Shown in pieces: positions 53,270 through 62,332 of a stretch of DNA of 64,000 nucleotides. The stretch comes from Rhizobium sp. P40RR-XXII (GTDB lineage: Bacteria; Pseudomonadota; Alphaproteobacteria; Rhizobiales; Rhizobiaceae). The DNA is taken from positions 43,848-107,847 of the forward strand of contig NZ_JABAII010000023.1 of assembly GCF_012641405.1 (NCBI RefSeq), read 5' to 3'. Within the stretch, counting starts at the first letter, position 1, and every line of letters begins with the position of its first letter. Made by a program: the position numbers and the translations under genes. A model generated the notes under the pieces. That model was not told the DNA's origin. It saw only the letters and a list, made by a program, of their open reading frames with translations, and searched no databases.

Positions 53270-54388
53270 TTAGGTAACTGCTGAAGGGCCTGTGACTGTT
53301 GTTGACCGGTCCGCGTTTTTCCTTGGCTGGAGCAACAAATTGCTGATTTCAGCAATAACGCCATCTACAATCCGGCCAGCGATTGAGCTTGCCCAGCCCT
53401 CCGATTGCACGATTGCGGAAGCAATCTCGAGCTCCGCAGTCGCCTGATCTTTCCGGCCCGCGTGGAAATGCGCAAGCCCTCGAAATGCGGCGTTCAAACA
53501 GCGGTTCATACTATTGCTGTTGTCGGCTTCAGCAAGCATCGCCAGCGCCTCCTCATGACGACCCAGGCGCGCCAAAACAGCGCCGCGAGTGCCTTTCAAC
53601 GTGCCAAGCTCTGGTGCGAGCAAGAGTGCCTTCTGTGTCGATCGGTCGAGATACGCGTTATCGCGCAGGCCTTCATTTGCAAGGACATGCATGGCAATGC
53701 TCTCCATGATGAGGAGTTGCTCACTGCGCGAGGGGGTGATCGACAGCTCGTGCTCTAGTGCCGCGATTTGTTGCTCGGGCTGATTCTGGCGCAAGTTGTT
53801 GAGTTCGAGGAGGAGATAGGCGATCCGATCCGATTGGCGGCCAAGCACAGGCTCTTCGATATCCGCATATGGTCGCAATGCGTCCAGATAAAGCTGCCGG
53901 TGAGTCGCAAGACAATCGACCTTCGCCCGCATGGTTTGCCACAAGGCCAGCACGTCATTTGCCGTACGCTCGCCGTAGAGCCTACCGTAATGGGGCATCA
54001 AATTCGAGTAGATCATAAAAAGTTGAAATGCCAGAGCGGGAAGGAGTGTCACCTTGACGGCAACGGCATCGCTCGAAAATCGGAGGATAGTGATTAAGGT
54101 GGAGAACCAGACCAGATCCAGTAGAGGTCCGCCGGCAATGAACAGCACCCGCGCCGCTTTGGCGTAACGCAATTTTGGAATGCCCGTTACTCGGCCGCCC
54201 AGCGGGACGAGCCCGATGATAATTTCGGCTCCAGACCATCGCGCGCGAAAGATCGTCGGCCCTCGACCGAGACGAATTTCCACTATCTGCATCTTAACAC
54301 TGCGGCCGGCCAGCACGTGGCCCATCTCATGTAGCATGAGACCTATCCAGGGGCTCGCGAACAAAGAGAAAATGAACAAAAATAACAT
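53270..54388 (-). CDS. M50 (site-2) membrane metalloprotease with helical-repeat C-terminus
   Basis: 372 aa. HExxH zinc motif H20-E21-M22-G23-H24 lies inside the first membrane segment (SPWIGLMLHEMGHVLAG), the hallmark of intramembrane M50 proteases. Further hydrophobic segments are at ~55-70 and ~80-130, with SNLMPHYGRLYGERTAND as the likely second metal-ligand loop (an ND in place of the usual DG). From ~165 on the protein is helical and TPR-like (ARLGRHEEALAMLAEA, AFRGLAHFHAGRKDQA). Such enzymes cut membrane-bound regulators or process peptides; the target is unknown. A small ORF lies just upstream on the same strand. Confidence 0.83.
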   Translation of the reverse strand: MLFLFIFSLFASPWIGLMLHEMGHVLAGRSVKMQIVEIRLGRGPTIFRARWSGAEIIIGLVPLGGRVTGIPKLRYAKAARVLFIAGGPLLDLVWFSTLITILRFSSDAVAVKVTLLPALAFQLFMIYSNLMPHYGRLYGERTANDVLALWQTMRAKVDCLATHRQLYLDALRPYADIEEPVLGRQSDRIAYLLLELNNLRQNQPEQQIAALEHELSITPSRSEQLLIMESIAMHVLANEGLRDNAYLDRSTQKALLLAPELGTLKGTRGAVLARLGRHEEALAMLAEADNSNSMNRCLNAAFRGLAHFHAGRKDQATAELEIASAIVQSEGWASSIAGRIVDGVIAEISNLLLQPRKNADRSTTVTGPSAVT

Positions 54389-54497
54389 GATAGAAACTGC
54401 CGCGTTCCTTCAATTTGGCGCCAGATGGCGGCTTCCCATTTCCGAAGTGGTGGCCTTACCAGCTTGTAACGAGGAAGTGAGAACGGGTTCTTATAGA

Positions 54498-54725
54498 TCA
54501 TTGATGCAACAAGGGAAGGTTGCGCTGCTCCGATAGCGCGCCGAGCTTGTCTTTTTCCGCGGCGAAGATGGCGTTGAGTTTCACGACGCTTTGATCGGGA
54601 TTTTCATTTGAGGGTGATCCGTTCAGTAACGGGGAACCAATTGATGGATCTGCTATGTCGATTTTAAAGCAGGGTAACGACGAAATAAAAACTTGGGTGA
54701 ACGCTTGACGCAAATAAACAATCAC
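54498..54725 (-). CDS. Small ORF upstream of the M50 gene
   Basis: 75 aa from a GTG at 54725. Short hydrophobic start (VYLRQAFTQVFISSLP) with one Cys, then a polar segment DPSIGSPLLNGSPSNENP and a charged helical end. No similarity recognised and no strong ribosome site. Its position 109 bp before a membrane protease gene, same strand, makes it a candidate substrate or precursor peptide, but it could be a chance frame. Confidence 0.3.
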   Translation of the reverse strand: MIVYLRQAFTQVFISSLPCFKIDIADPSIGSPLLNGSPSNENPDQSVVKLNAIFAAEKDKLGALSEQRNLPLLHQ

Positions 54726-54913
54726 GACCCACAGTCAACGAAATCGGATCCGTATGATGTGAACAGATTCGAACCAGCGACCCCTCCCACGCGATTGTTC
54801 ACGAGTAAGATAACCTATTGATCTTTTTTAAATCTTTTACCGGCTACGAGGAACTGCATTTGCAACCGCCAAAGTCTGACATTCATGCCCGCACTCGCTC
54901 CGCCCTACCGGGT
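54726..54913. other. Gene-free stretch
   Basis: Nothing recognised except a short tRNA T-arm-like string near 54765-54785, which does not fold properly. Confidence 0.35.
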
Positions 54914-55118
54914 TCATACGGTTCGAAATAGCGCGCCGAGGCGAGACTTGATGTACGTAATAGAGGATGCAACGTCTTTGGCGACACCGTCGGGAACGCC
55001 GTTGAGTCCGCGCGATAAGTCCTGCATTTGCTGGCCGATGAAGCTGCTCGCTTCAAGCGCGGCCCCCTGTTACGCCATTTTGCATATTTGCTGCAAACTC
55101 GAGTAGCGCGGACTGCAT
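54914..55118 (-). pseudogene. Small helical peptide gene interrupted by one frameshift
   Basis: From the ATG at 55118 the frame reads MQSALLEFAANMQNGVTG and stops at 55053. Dropping one base in the G5 run (C5 at 55063-55067 on the plus strand) continues it as ALEASSFIGQQMQDLSRGLN, then GVPDGVAKDVASSITYIKSRL to a stop at 54914, giving about 67 residues of coherent amphipathic sequence. This could be a pseudogene, a phase-variable or recoded gene, or a base-call error. No known family recognised. Confidence 0.3.
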
Positions 55119-55234
55119 TCCGTTTGGCGGCGCTATCCGCGCTCGAACAAACCGCCTGTAAGTTCCAGAATTCTGCTTATCTGATATTTAGCCTGTAGCC
55201 TATTATCCGATCGAGCATCGTCCGAGTCCTCATT

Positions 55235-56437
55235 TCAGCTCTTAGCAATGTTCTCATTCGATTTGGCGGCCCGGACGTTCCATAGCCCCAGCCCCGACGC
55301 GGTTAGAACCACCATCGTTCCGGAAATGGCAAAAAGAGTTGCTTCCTTGGTCTGATCAAAAAGGATTGGCATTAGGAAGGTCAGCATGCCGATAACGGCA
55401 GTGAGCAAAGTGGTGAATGCCTGCACGCGACCGATTATTTTCACATCGACAACCTCCAGCAAATGACCATCCGCTCCGGAGCGGAGAACACTCCAAACCA
55501 TCCCGGCAAGTCCGTATATGATGATTGCCGACATGCTGCTCGTTGTAACCGAGAGCGCCATGAAGAGCAGGCCAGCGCTGATAAGGAGCGCGACGAAGTT
55601 CCGCTTAAGTTTTTCCGCGATTTTTCGAGTGCTGCTGACGGCTATTGCGGCGATACCGCCTCCGGTCGCCACCATCTCCATGAGTCCGTACAAATCACTG
55701 TCTCCGTCGAGCGTATGGTAGACAAAGCCTGGGAGCAACAGATTGGCGATTTGCACTAAAGCGAATGCTAGGCCGACGCCGCAGGAGGCCGACAGGGCTT
55801 GATGGTTTCTGGCGAGATAGTGAAGCGCTTCCAGTGATGATTTTAAAAGCGTTTCTGTGGTCCGTTGGCGTAGTATATCTACGCAAACCGCCAATACCAG
55901 CGGTGTCGATAGTAGAATGAGCAAGATCGCTCCCAATGCGGACCATGCAGCGCCATAGGCTTGTATGAGTAGCCCACATGCCCCCGTTCCAATCGCGATT
56001 CCAGATTGTTTGGCGATGGAAAGCCGAAAAACAAACGCGACGCGCTCCTTTGGCGGAACAAGAGCCTGCAAAACACCACCTAGCGCGCCCGAAAGTAGGA
56101 TGAATCCGAACACGCTGACGATTGAGGAAGCGATGAGGAATGTCGTGGCAACCAATCCTGTTGTCTTCGTGGCGATCGCCAAAAGGAGGAGCCCCAATAT
56201 TCTCAGGAGCTGACCGAACGCGGAGACGCTGGTCCTTGAAAAACTATCGACAACATGTCCCGCGATTGGAGCAGCTACAATGCCGGCCGCGCTTCCCGCG
56301 AAAAACAAGATTCCGATAAGCTGGGAGCCTCCCAGATGAAACGCGGCCCACGCAGGAAGCACAATCCCCATCCCGACAACCGTGAACGACAGAAACGAAA
56401 ATCCTGCGAATGCAATCGCCTTCCAACGAAGATTCAT
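55235..56437 (-). CDS. MFS transporter
   Basis: 400 aa from the ATG at 56437, which has GGGG 7-10 nt upstream; earlier starts at 56443 and 56449 are worse placed. About 12 membrane segments. It has the layout of macrolide-efflux/enterobactin-exporter-like MFS proteins (VVGMGIVLPAWAAFHLGGSQLIGILFFAGS, GHVVDSFSRTSVSAFGQ, and a charged loop KERVAFVFRLSIAKQSG). Likely exporter of a small molecule or peptide. Same strand as the M50 gene downstream. Confidence 0.87.
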   Translation of the reverse strand: MNLRWKAIAFAGFSFLSFTVVGMGIVLPAWAAFHLGGSQLIGILFFAGSAAGIVAAPIAGHVVDSFSRTSVSAFGQLLRILGLLLLAIATKTTGLVATTFLIASSIVSVFGFILLSGALGGVLQALVPPKERVAFVFRLSIAKQSGIAIGTGACGLLIQAYGAAWSALGAILLILLSTPLVLAVCVDILRQRTTETLLKSSLEALHYLARNHQALSASCGVGLAFALVQIANLLLPGFVYHTLDGDSDLYGLMEMVATGGGIAAIAVSSTRKIAEKLKRNFVALLISAGLLFMALSVTTSSMSAIIIYGLAGMVWSVLRSGADGHLLEVVDVKIIGRVQAFTTLLTAVIGMLTFLMPILFDQTKEATLFAISGTMVVLTASGLGLWNVRAAKSNENIAKS

Positions 56438-56698
56438 GCTCATCCCCAATGTATCTATTCGGTTACTTGACTACCGGAACTCGCCTCTCCTCGCAAGGTA
56501 AAATGTACCTTAAGATTGTGTTTGTCGAAAAACAACCCTGGATTAGCGGCCTTCTGAAGTACGAGGGGCTGGTGTTCATTTGCATCACGATTTCGCCCAG
56601 TTTTGCAGCCGAATGTGATCCTGCTTCGATGGCGATGTCGCAAAGCTATCAATGAGTTCTCGTCGATTGAATGGCTCAACATCAGATGAAAATGTGGA

Positions 56699-56995
56699 TC
56701 AGAGCGACACGCAACCGAACACGTCGTCATCGAGCGACAATTTGGCTTCGGCCGACAGCAGCAGGATTGCAAATGCCGTGAATTGTTTGGAGACGGATGC
56801 CGAATGAAAGACAGTCGCCGGTCCGATCGCAATGCCATGGGCCAGATTGGCCATGCCGAAGCCGCGCTTATAGACAACATCTCCATCGCGCATGACCGCA
56901 ACCGCGCAACCGGGCGAATCTTGATCGTTCCAGACCTGGAACAGTTGATCGATGCGTTCGGCTTCCGTTATTCGCGCCTCCCAAATCATCTTCAA
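56699..56995 (-). pseudogene. Serine hydrolase (class C beta-lactamase-like) N-terminal fragment
   Basis: 98 codons encode the start of a beta-lactamase/PBP4-type hydrolase: GCAVAVMRDGDVVYKRGFGMAN and the S-x-x-K nucleophile in FHSASVSKQFTAFAI. The frame stops after LDDDVFG, where a full protein would continue for 250-400 residues with the YxN and HxG motifs. None of these is found in 56450-56698, so the gene is truncated. Confidence 0.75.
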
Positions 56996-57159
56996 TCTTC
57001 AATTGCAGGGAAGCTGAGAGCTGAGGAAATGAGGATTGCATCAACGAGATGCTTGCTGCGAAAGTCGCCTGATCCGACAGGGATGTGCATCGGCGTAGAT
57101 GTGCCTGGAGTCGACTGCCGTAGATGTCCCAGGCAGCAAATTATTCGTTTCGCCGGCTC

Positions 57160-57714
57160 TTATGGATTATAGAAATATCCCACGGCCGCTAGATATTCCG
57201 GATGGTCTCGCAATTCTGAGGCTTTCAACAGGAGCAGAGCCTTGCCATTGGTCGAGTAGTAGTTGCCCGCCACCTGCGCGTTAGCACGCCATTCCTTTTC
57301 CCAACCGCCGTGGCCGCAGTTTAGGCCAACGGGAGAATCGGTAGAGTTGAAGACGTAACGTTCGAACATGTCTTTTGGTAGTGGGGTATTTCCCCATCTC
57401 CCATACTTCAATCCATCGGGGCCTATCAAATCCGAGGGAAGCGCTGCGGCGCCGTTCCGCCGGATTTCCTCAGTTTGCGCCTCAGATAGCTGGTAGATTA
57501 CCGCTCCGCATACGCCTGTTCCGTTTGGCAGTTGCGTTGAACCGCGGGCGAGGCGTTGGTTTATCACGAATTGCGACGGCAGCAGGTAATTCCATCCATC
57601 TCTCGTGTTTCTGGGCAGAGTAGAGAAAGTGGCGAGCGCAAAAATGGAAACAACGAAGCAGGAGATCAGGATATAGGGCCGCACGCAACACCGCTCCCAT
57701 TTAAGCTCGAACAC
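57160..57714 (-). CDS. Membrane-anchored or secreted protein of unknown function
   Basis: 184 aa. One N-terminal hydrophobic segment (YILISCFVVSIFALATF, about 14-30) after a basic start fits a signal anchor. The rest is soluble and includes two Cys (GVCGAVIY and GLNCGHGGW) that could form a disulphide outside the cytoplasm, and a Trp/Tyr-rich end. No family recognised. Stands alone between the broken hydrolase and imuB. Confidence 0.6.
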   Translation of the reverse strand: MFELKWERCCVRPYILISCFVVSIFALATFSTLPRNTRDGWNYLLPSQFVINQRLARGSTQLPNGTGVCGAVIYQLSEAQTEEIRRNGAAALPSDLIGPDGLKYGRWGNTPLPKDMFERYVFNSTDSPVGLNCGHGGWEKEWRANAQVAGNYYSTNGKALLLLKASELRDHPEYLAAVGYFYNP

Positions 57715-57879
57715 TGCGCGTAAAACATTGATGAATCTGCCCTGAACTCAATCCGCGATTTGATATCTAGCGTATGAAACCTCTAGGTGGATCGCAATAC
57801 ACCCTGGGAAGGTGCTCGTCGGCCGACGACGCGCCACGCAGGAAGGAAAAATGGGTGGTGACCTGCAGCTCGGCGTAGC

Positions 57880-59394
57880 TCATGCAAAAATTCCATGCAG
57901 GAACCAGCGATGCGAACCGGTTAAGGGATCAACACCATCGCCGGAGCGAAAGATCCACAAGCGCTCGCCGGCCTCGTCCTCGATCACGAAATAATCCCTG
58001 ACCGCATCGAATTCGGAGCTTCTCGTCCACCACTCGCCAAAAATCCGCTCCGGCCCGTCGGCGCGCTTCACGCGCCGGCGCCTGCCGCGCCAAGTGACGG
58101 AAACCGGCGGGTGGTCGGGCAAAAGCGCGATGACCTCGATTAGCTCGGGTCGCGCCAGAAGCCGTATGGGCCGCGGCCAATGATGCACCCAAGTCTCGGC
58201 GATATCGCCGGCTGCCGCCGAAACCCGACGAATGCTGCGTTCGGGAACATCGGATGCGACGGGGGCGATGCGATAGACACGCTGTCCCCGGTTGCCGAAG
58301 GTGTCGATCAAAGGCGTGATATCCTCAGTTCCGTCATCGACCAGGGACGATCGCTGCTCCTCGCCAAGCTGTTCGGTCATGACGGCCACGAGCGTCAGTT
58401 TCTCGATACCGAAGCCGGGCTCGATCGTTTCGGTGCGATCGCGGAACAGTTTTGTCAGCCAGGCGACATCGCGCGCTGGCTTCGCCGTTCCTGCGCGGAT
58501 CGCCTGCCTGGTGCCGTCAACCTTCTCGACGATGAGGTCGGTCCGCCGCACGCCGAGCCCCCTGCGCTGTAGCTCGGCAACCAGTTTGACGATGAGGCGG
58601 CCAACATATTTGTTGATTGTCTCGGCAGCGCCGATCGGTTCGGCAAAAGAGCGGCTGACTTCGATCCATTCCGGCGCCCGGATCGGATCGATCGGCTCGG
58701 ACACACGACCAAACATCTGGTCGAGGCGCCTGCCGATCTCCGGGCCGAAACGCAGCGCCAATGGCGCCCGCGGCGTCGCGGACAACTCGCCGATGGTTTT
58801 GAAACCGAGCGTGTGCAAGATGCTGACGATCTCCGCCGGCAGCCGCAGGTGCGCGATCGGCAGCCGTTCGACGGTACGAGCGATCTCTCCGGCGGGAATG
58901 ACGACGGCCTCGCGATGGGTGGCGCGGGCGCAGGCATGCGCGGCACCCCAGCTATCGGCGATCGCCGCGTGGACGGTCAGCCCCCGCGCCCGGAAACGGT
59001 TGGCGATCCCGGTCAGCATCGGAAGCTCGCCGCCCCGCAGGTGATCGGCGCCTTCTGTATCCATGACGATCCCGTCGGTGCCGTCGACGGCGACGATCGG
59101 GGAATATTGCGTCAAAGCCCAAAGGGCGATGCGCTTGAGCGCCTCGGCATCGGCTGCCGGATCCGCATCGGCAAATTGCAGACCATGCACCATCGCCTGC
59201 GCCTTGGCGGCCGGCATGTCCACACGGATACCCGCCTCGCGCGCCTTGGCGTCGGCCGCAGAGACCAGACGCTTGGAACCACTCCTGGAAATCAGGACAA
59301 GCGGCCTGTCAGGCGATAATTCTGCTCTGTGATCCATCCGCCTGATCCGCTCGATCGGCAGATCCGGCAGATAGATGGATACGACCCGTGGCAT
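57880..59394 (-). CDS. imuB: ImuB, Y-family polymerase-like mutagenesis protein
   Basis: 504 aa. Y-family polymerase fold lacking the catalytic acidic triad. It opens with VVSIYLPDLPIERI and contains SRSGSKRLVSAADAKAREAGI, TDGIVMDTEGADHLRGGE, a helix-hairpin-helix like HTLGFKTIGELSATPRAPLALRFG, and a C-terminal LLARPELIEVIALLPDHPPVS…WWTRSSEFDAVRDYFVIEDEAG common to ImuB proteins. It acts as the hub of SOS mutagenesis, bridging ImuA and the polymerase DnaE2/ImuC. Its start overlaps the imuA end by 86 nt. No dnaE2 lies downstream within the window. Confidence 0.92.
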   Translation of the reverse strand: MPRVVSIYLPDLPIERIRRMDHRAELSPDRPLVLISRSGSKRLVSAADAKAREAGIRVDMPAAKAQAMVHGLQFADADPAADAEALKRIALWALTQYSPIVAVDGTDGIVMDTEGADHLRGGELPMLTGIANRFRARGLTVHAAIADSWGAAHACARATHREAVVIPAGEIARTVERLPIAHLRLPAEIVSILHTLGFKTIGELSATPRAPLALRFGPEIGRRLDQMFGRVSEPIDPIRAPEWIEVSRSFAEPIGAAETINKYVGRLIVKLVAELQRRGLGVRRTDLIVEKVDGTRQAIRAGTAKPARDVAWLTKLFRDRTETIEPGFGIEKLTLVAVMTEQLGEEQRSSLVDDGTEDITPLIDTFGNRGQRVYRIAPVASDVPERSIRRVSAAAGDIAETWVHHWPRPIRLLARPELIEVIALLPDHPPVSVTWRGRRRRVKRADGPERIFGEWWTRSSEFDAVRDYFVIEDEAGERLWIFRSGDGVDPLTGSHRWFLHGIFA

Positions 59395-60070
59395 CGCACG
59401 CCCTCACGACAAACTCAGCGCACTCACCCGCCTTCACTCTCATCAGCTCCAGAAGCCATCTTGGCCGCCCGACGCCTGGAACCGGCAGTTCTTCCGATGG
59501 CAACACGCTCACCCGCCACCTGGTGGTCGACGCCGTCGGCTGCCCGAAGTCCGATGCCTCCGTCTGCCGGCGCCAGCGCCTGACGACCAGTCCCATCGTG
59601 CCCGTTTTTTCCGCGGCAAGCTGCAGGCGACGCGAGGCAACCATCGGCAATCGGACGATCTCGCCGACGACGGCGCCAAGCCCGCCAAAGGCCAGAGCCT
59701 CTTCCATCGACGCGAGGACGTCCTCCTCGCGATCGGCCTCAACGAAGACAGCCCGATCCGGATGAAGGCCAGCCTGCGCCAGAGCCGGAAAAAACAGATC
59801 CGGTCGCGTCAGACACCAGACAATCTTTCCCTTCGTCCGTGCGGCAATTCCGGCAGCAAAGAGCGCCGAGGCAGCACCATCGACGACCCCTGCTCCACCG
59901 CCGGCAAATTCGTGCACGGCGCCATAGGCAAGGCCTCCTCCCGGCAGCGTCGCATCGATCTCGGCGACACCAAAGGCAAGACATCCGAGTGTTCTGGCGG
60001 CATTGCCTTCCAGTAAGGCAATGCGGTCTTTCAGGTCGGATATCACCCTATCACGGGCAGCAGTCATCAT
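59309..60070 (-). CDS. imuA: ImuA, RecA-like SOS mutagenesis protein
   Basis: 253 aa. SulA/RecA-like protein: LGCLAFGVAEIDATLPGGGLAYGAVHEFAG at the start, CLTRPDLFFPALAQAGLHPDRAVFVEA in the middle, and a C-terminal tail that overlaps imuB. ImuA modulates RecA and the error-prone ImuB-DnaE2 complex during repair. AAGGA lies 8 nt upstream of the ATG at 60070. A LexA box is found 57-71 bp upstream of the start. Confidence 0.9.
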   Translation of the reverse strand: MMTAARDRVISDLKDRIALLEGNAARTLGCLAFGVAEIDATLPGGGLAYGAVHEFAGGGAGVVDGAASALFAAGIAARTKGKIVWCLTRPDLFFPALAQAGLHPDRAVFVEADREEDVLASMEEALAFGGLGAVVGEIVRLPMVASRRLQLAAEKTGTMGLVVRRWRRQTEASDFGQPTASTTRWRVSVLPSEELPVPGVGRPRWLLELMRVKAGECAEFVVRACDATGRIHLSAGSADRADQADGSQSRIIA

Positions 60071-60126
60071 TCACGGGTCCTTGTGGAAGTCGTTTGGGTA
60101 TCGACGTCATGTCGGTCAAGTCATAT

Positions 60127-60141
60127 GTTCACTAAATGTTC
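60127..60141 (-). promoter_or_regulatory. LexA (SOS) box, GTTC-N7-GTTC
   Basis: GTTCACTAAATGTTC exactly matches the alphaproteobacterial SOS operator. It lies between imuA and the SRAP gene, 57 bp before the imuA start and 216 bp before the SRAP start, so it certainly fits imuA and possibly both. Confidence 0.85.
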
Positions 60142-60356
60142 CGTTTCGATTTGCAAGTCAAGCAACCCGGAATAGGAATATTATCCCTCTATTTTAGTGA
60201 ACTTTAAGATTCACATTCAGAATCATGGGCATGACTTCGAGCCGTCAGAACGGACACCGTGCAAATATTTCCGAAACTTCAGATCGACCGCAGCCAATTG
60301 GCATTCCGGCGTTTCGTCGGCTACCATGTTGCCGGCTTCAGGGAGATGGAGCGCCG

Positions 60357-61130
60357 ATGTGCAATTTGTACCGCATGGAAGATAAGGACTGGGTGAACAA
60401 GTGGGCTCAGGATGCCGAGAGCCTGATCAACCTGATGCCGGCCTATCAGATGAACCCGGACCAGATGGGGCCGATCGTGCGAAACACCAAGGACGGCAAG
60501 AAACAGCTCGTCCATGCGCGCTGGGGTCTTCCCTCGCCGCGGTTTGTTCTTGAAAAGGCCGCACAGGCTAAGGCCGAGAAGCTGCGGGCGAAGGGCAAGG
60601 AATTTGAATTCGAGCAGCTGGTGGGCGAGCAGGCCGATCGCGGCGTCACCAATATCCGCAATCTCAAGCTTCCGCATTGGAGGCGCTGGTTCGGCGTCGA
60701 AAACCGCTGTCTCGTGCCGGTCACCAGCTTTGCCGAACCGGATCCGGCAAGCCAAGAGGCAGGCGGCAATGTACCGAACGCCTGGTTCGCGCGCGACGAA
60801 GCTAAGCCGCTGATGTTCTTTGCCGGCATCCATGTTCCGCAATGGACCTCCGTCCGCAAGGTCAAGGACGGGTTCACGACCGACGATCTCTACGGGTTTC
60901 TGACGACCGATCCGAATAATCTAGTCAAACCCATTCATGGCAAGGCCATGCCGGTCCTGCTGCTGACCAAGGAGGAGACCGATGTCTGGATGGCGGCGCC
61001 ATGGGATGAGGCGAAGGATCTTGCGCGACCACTCGCCGACGGTGCACTGATCGTCACGGCCCGCGAGCCCTATGGGTCGACGATCGTCACCAAGGACGGT
61101 GAGGTGCTCAGTCCATCATACTTGCTGTAG
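60357..61130 (+). CDS. yedK: SRAP-domain protein (YedK/HMCES-like)
   Basis: 257 aa from the ATG at 60357 so that Cys is residue 2 (MCNLYR), the essential nucleophile after Met removal; longer frames upstream are not coding. Other family marks are ARWGLP, NIRNLKLPHWRRWF, Asn/Glu in CLVPVTSFAEP, and His in KPIHGKAMPVLL. SRAP proteins form a covalent thiazolidine link with abasic sites in single-stranded DNA and protect them. Divergent from SOS-controlled imuAB, so it likely shares the damage response. Confidence 0.92.
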   Translation: MCNLYRMEDKDWVNKWAQDAESLINLMPAYQMNPDQMGPIVRNTKDGKKQLVHARWGLPSPRFVLEKAAQAKAEKLRAKGKEFEFEQLVGEQADRGVTNIRNLKLPHWRRWFGVENRCLVPVTSFAEPDPASQEAGGNVPNAWFARDEAKPLMFFAGIHVPQWTSVRKVKDGFTTDDLYGFLTTDPNNLVKPIHGKAMPVLLLTKEETDVWMAAPWDEAKDLARPLADGALIVTAREPYGSTIVTKDGEVLSPSYLL

Positions 61131-61403
61131 CGAGCGTCGTTTTTGGCGGCTCAATGAATGGACAGGAGCAGTTCGTGCACCGCCGCATCCACGATTTCTC
61201 CGAGGCTACGCGCCATCCGTAAAGGTTGCGCTCGGCGGCGGCCTGACCGAGTGGAGGGTGTCCCAATAGATGATCGCTATGCGCAAGCAACTTGAGGTCA
61301 ACATTGACTCTTTCCAAATTCTATAGCAGGTTGCCAAAACAGAGATCCATTGCAGCTACGTCTTCCCGGCCGGTTTCAACCAGCAATTCGCGAGGAATCA
61401 CAA

Positions 61404-61706
61404 ATGGCTCAGACAACTCTCTTCGTAAATAGTGTTGCATATGAAATTCCACCCGATGGAACTGCCTATTTTGTACTAGGTCCTGCCAATTTTAAGGGCG
61501 CTGTCACAGTCACAGCGCATCCGAGTGTTGGGATATTAGAGCCTCCACAATATATGGAAGTTATTCAGATGGCGGTCAGGACGGTGGGACTCGAGCATCC
61601 TGGAGAACCGATGCATATGCTGGATATTGTGTTTAGAAATAACTCACACGGCTCCTATGGGACGACAATTACCAATTTCGATATTTTTACTTCTGTTGTC
61701 GCTTGA
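61404..61706 (+). CDS. Small beta-rich protein of unknown function
   Basis: 100 aa from the ATG at 61404 (GAGGA 8 nt upstream). Alternating hydrophobic strands (TTLFVNSVAYEI, YFVLGPANF, GAVTVTAHP, MLDIVFRNNS) suggest a small beta-sandwich. No signal peptide. The coding region is more AT-rich than its neighbours, which hints at transfer. Next gene 41 bp downstream. Confidence 0.6.
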   Translation: MAQTTLFVNSVAYEIPPDGTAYFVLGPANFKGAVTVTAHPSVGILEPPQYMEVIQMAVRTVGLEHPGEPMHMLDIVFRNNSHGSYGTTITNFDIFTSVVA

Positions 61707-61747
61707 CGCCGTGTCACATATTTTCAAGGAAATAGGGGAGTACGCGG

Positions 61748-61990
61748 ATGCGATTGATTATCGTTTGTGACGCCGATGGAGCAATCGTCAGCACGGCAAC
61801 GATGCCAGCGGGCGGGCTGCGTCTTTCAATGCCAACTCTGCCCGTAGGTCAGCGGGAAGTTGAGCTGGATGCGCCAGACATTTTGGAGAATATGGATCAT
61901 CACGAGATCCATCGCCAGCTTAGCGATCTCACAAAGCGATTTTGCGTAGATTTGTCGCAGGATAAGCTTGTTCTACGCAACAGTGCTTGA
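61748..61990 (+). CDS. Small protein of unknown function
   Basis: 80 aa. Begins RLIIVCDADGAIVSTATMP, a strand-turn-strand, and ends with a charged helix (HHEIHRQLSDLTKRF). GGGGAG stands 7 nt before the ATG. Same strand and close to the previous gene, so probably one transcript. No family recognised. Confidence 0.55.
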   Translation: MRLIIVCDADGAIVSTATMPAGGLRLSMPTLPVGQREVELDAPDILENMDHHEIHRQLSDLTKRFCVDLSQDKLVLRNSA

Positions 61991-62332
61991 GATTGCCGCT
62001 TGAGCCGGATCACGACGACGATAAAGGGGCTCGACGGTATCTACGCTCTGAATGTTGAGTTGCGCGAGATTTTGATCCGCATTTTCATTTTGCGCTGACC
62101 CAGCTTGGAATATTCAACCATTTGAAATAATTGATTATTCTAAGCTCTTACTGGACCTTGGCCAAACGCAAAAGCGGATTAAATCATCACGGAAATCAAC
62201 AATAGCTCCAAGGGAGCTAATCTCGCTGTTCACAGCATTTTACAGTGGCCGTCGTTTTTATAGCTACTTTTCTATGCTTGACTAAAACGTGTTTGAGCCT
62301 TCAATCTGCGCGCATTAGGCGTGGGGGAGAAC
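61991..62332. other. Gene-free stretch between small orphan genes
   Basis: AT-rich; no conserved frame. Probably holds the promoter of the next gene. No structured repeat noticed. Confidence 0.4.

Noticed and set aside
54760..54820. tRNA-like string (GATTCGAACCAGCGACCCC)
   Set aside because: It resembles a reversed T-arm, but the T stem does not pair and no acceptor, D or anticodon arms are found.
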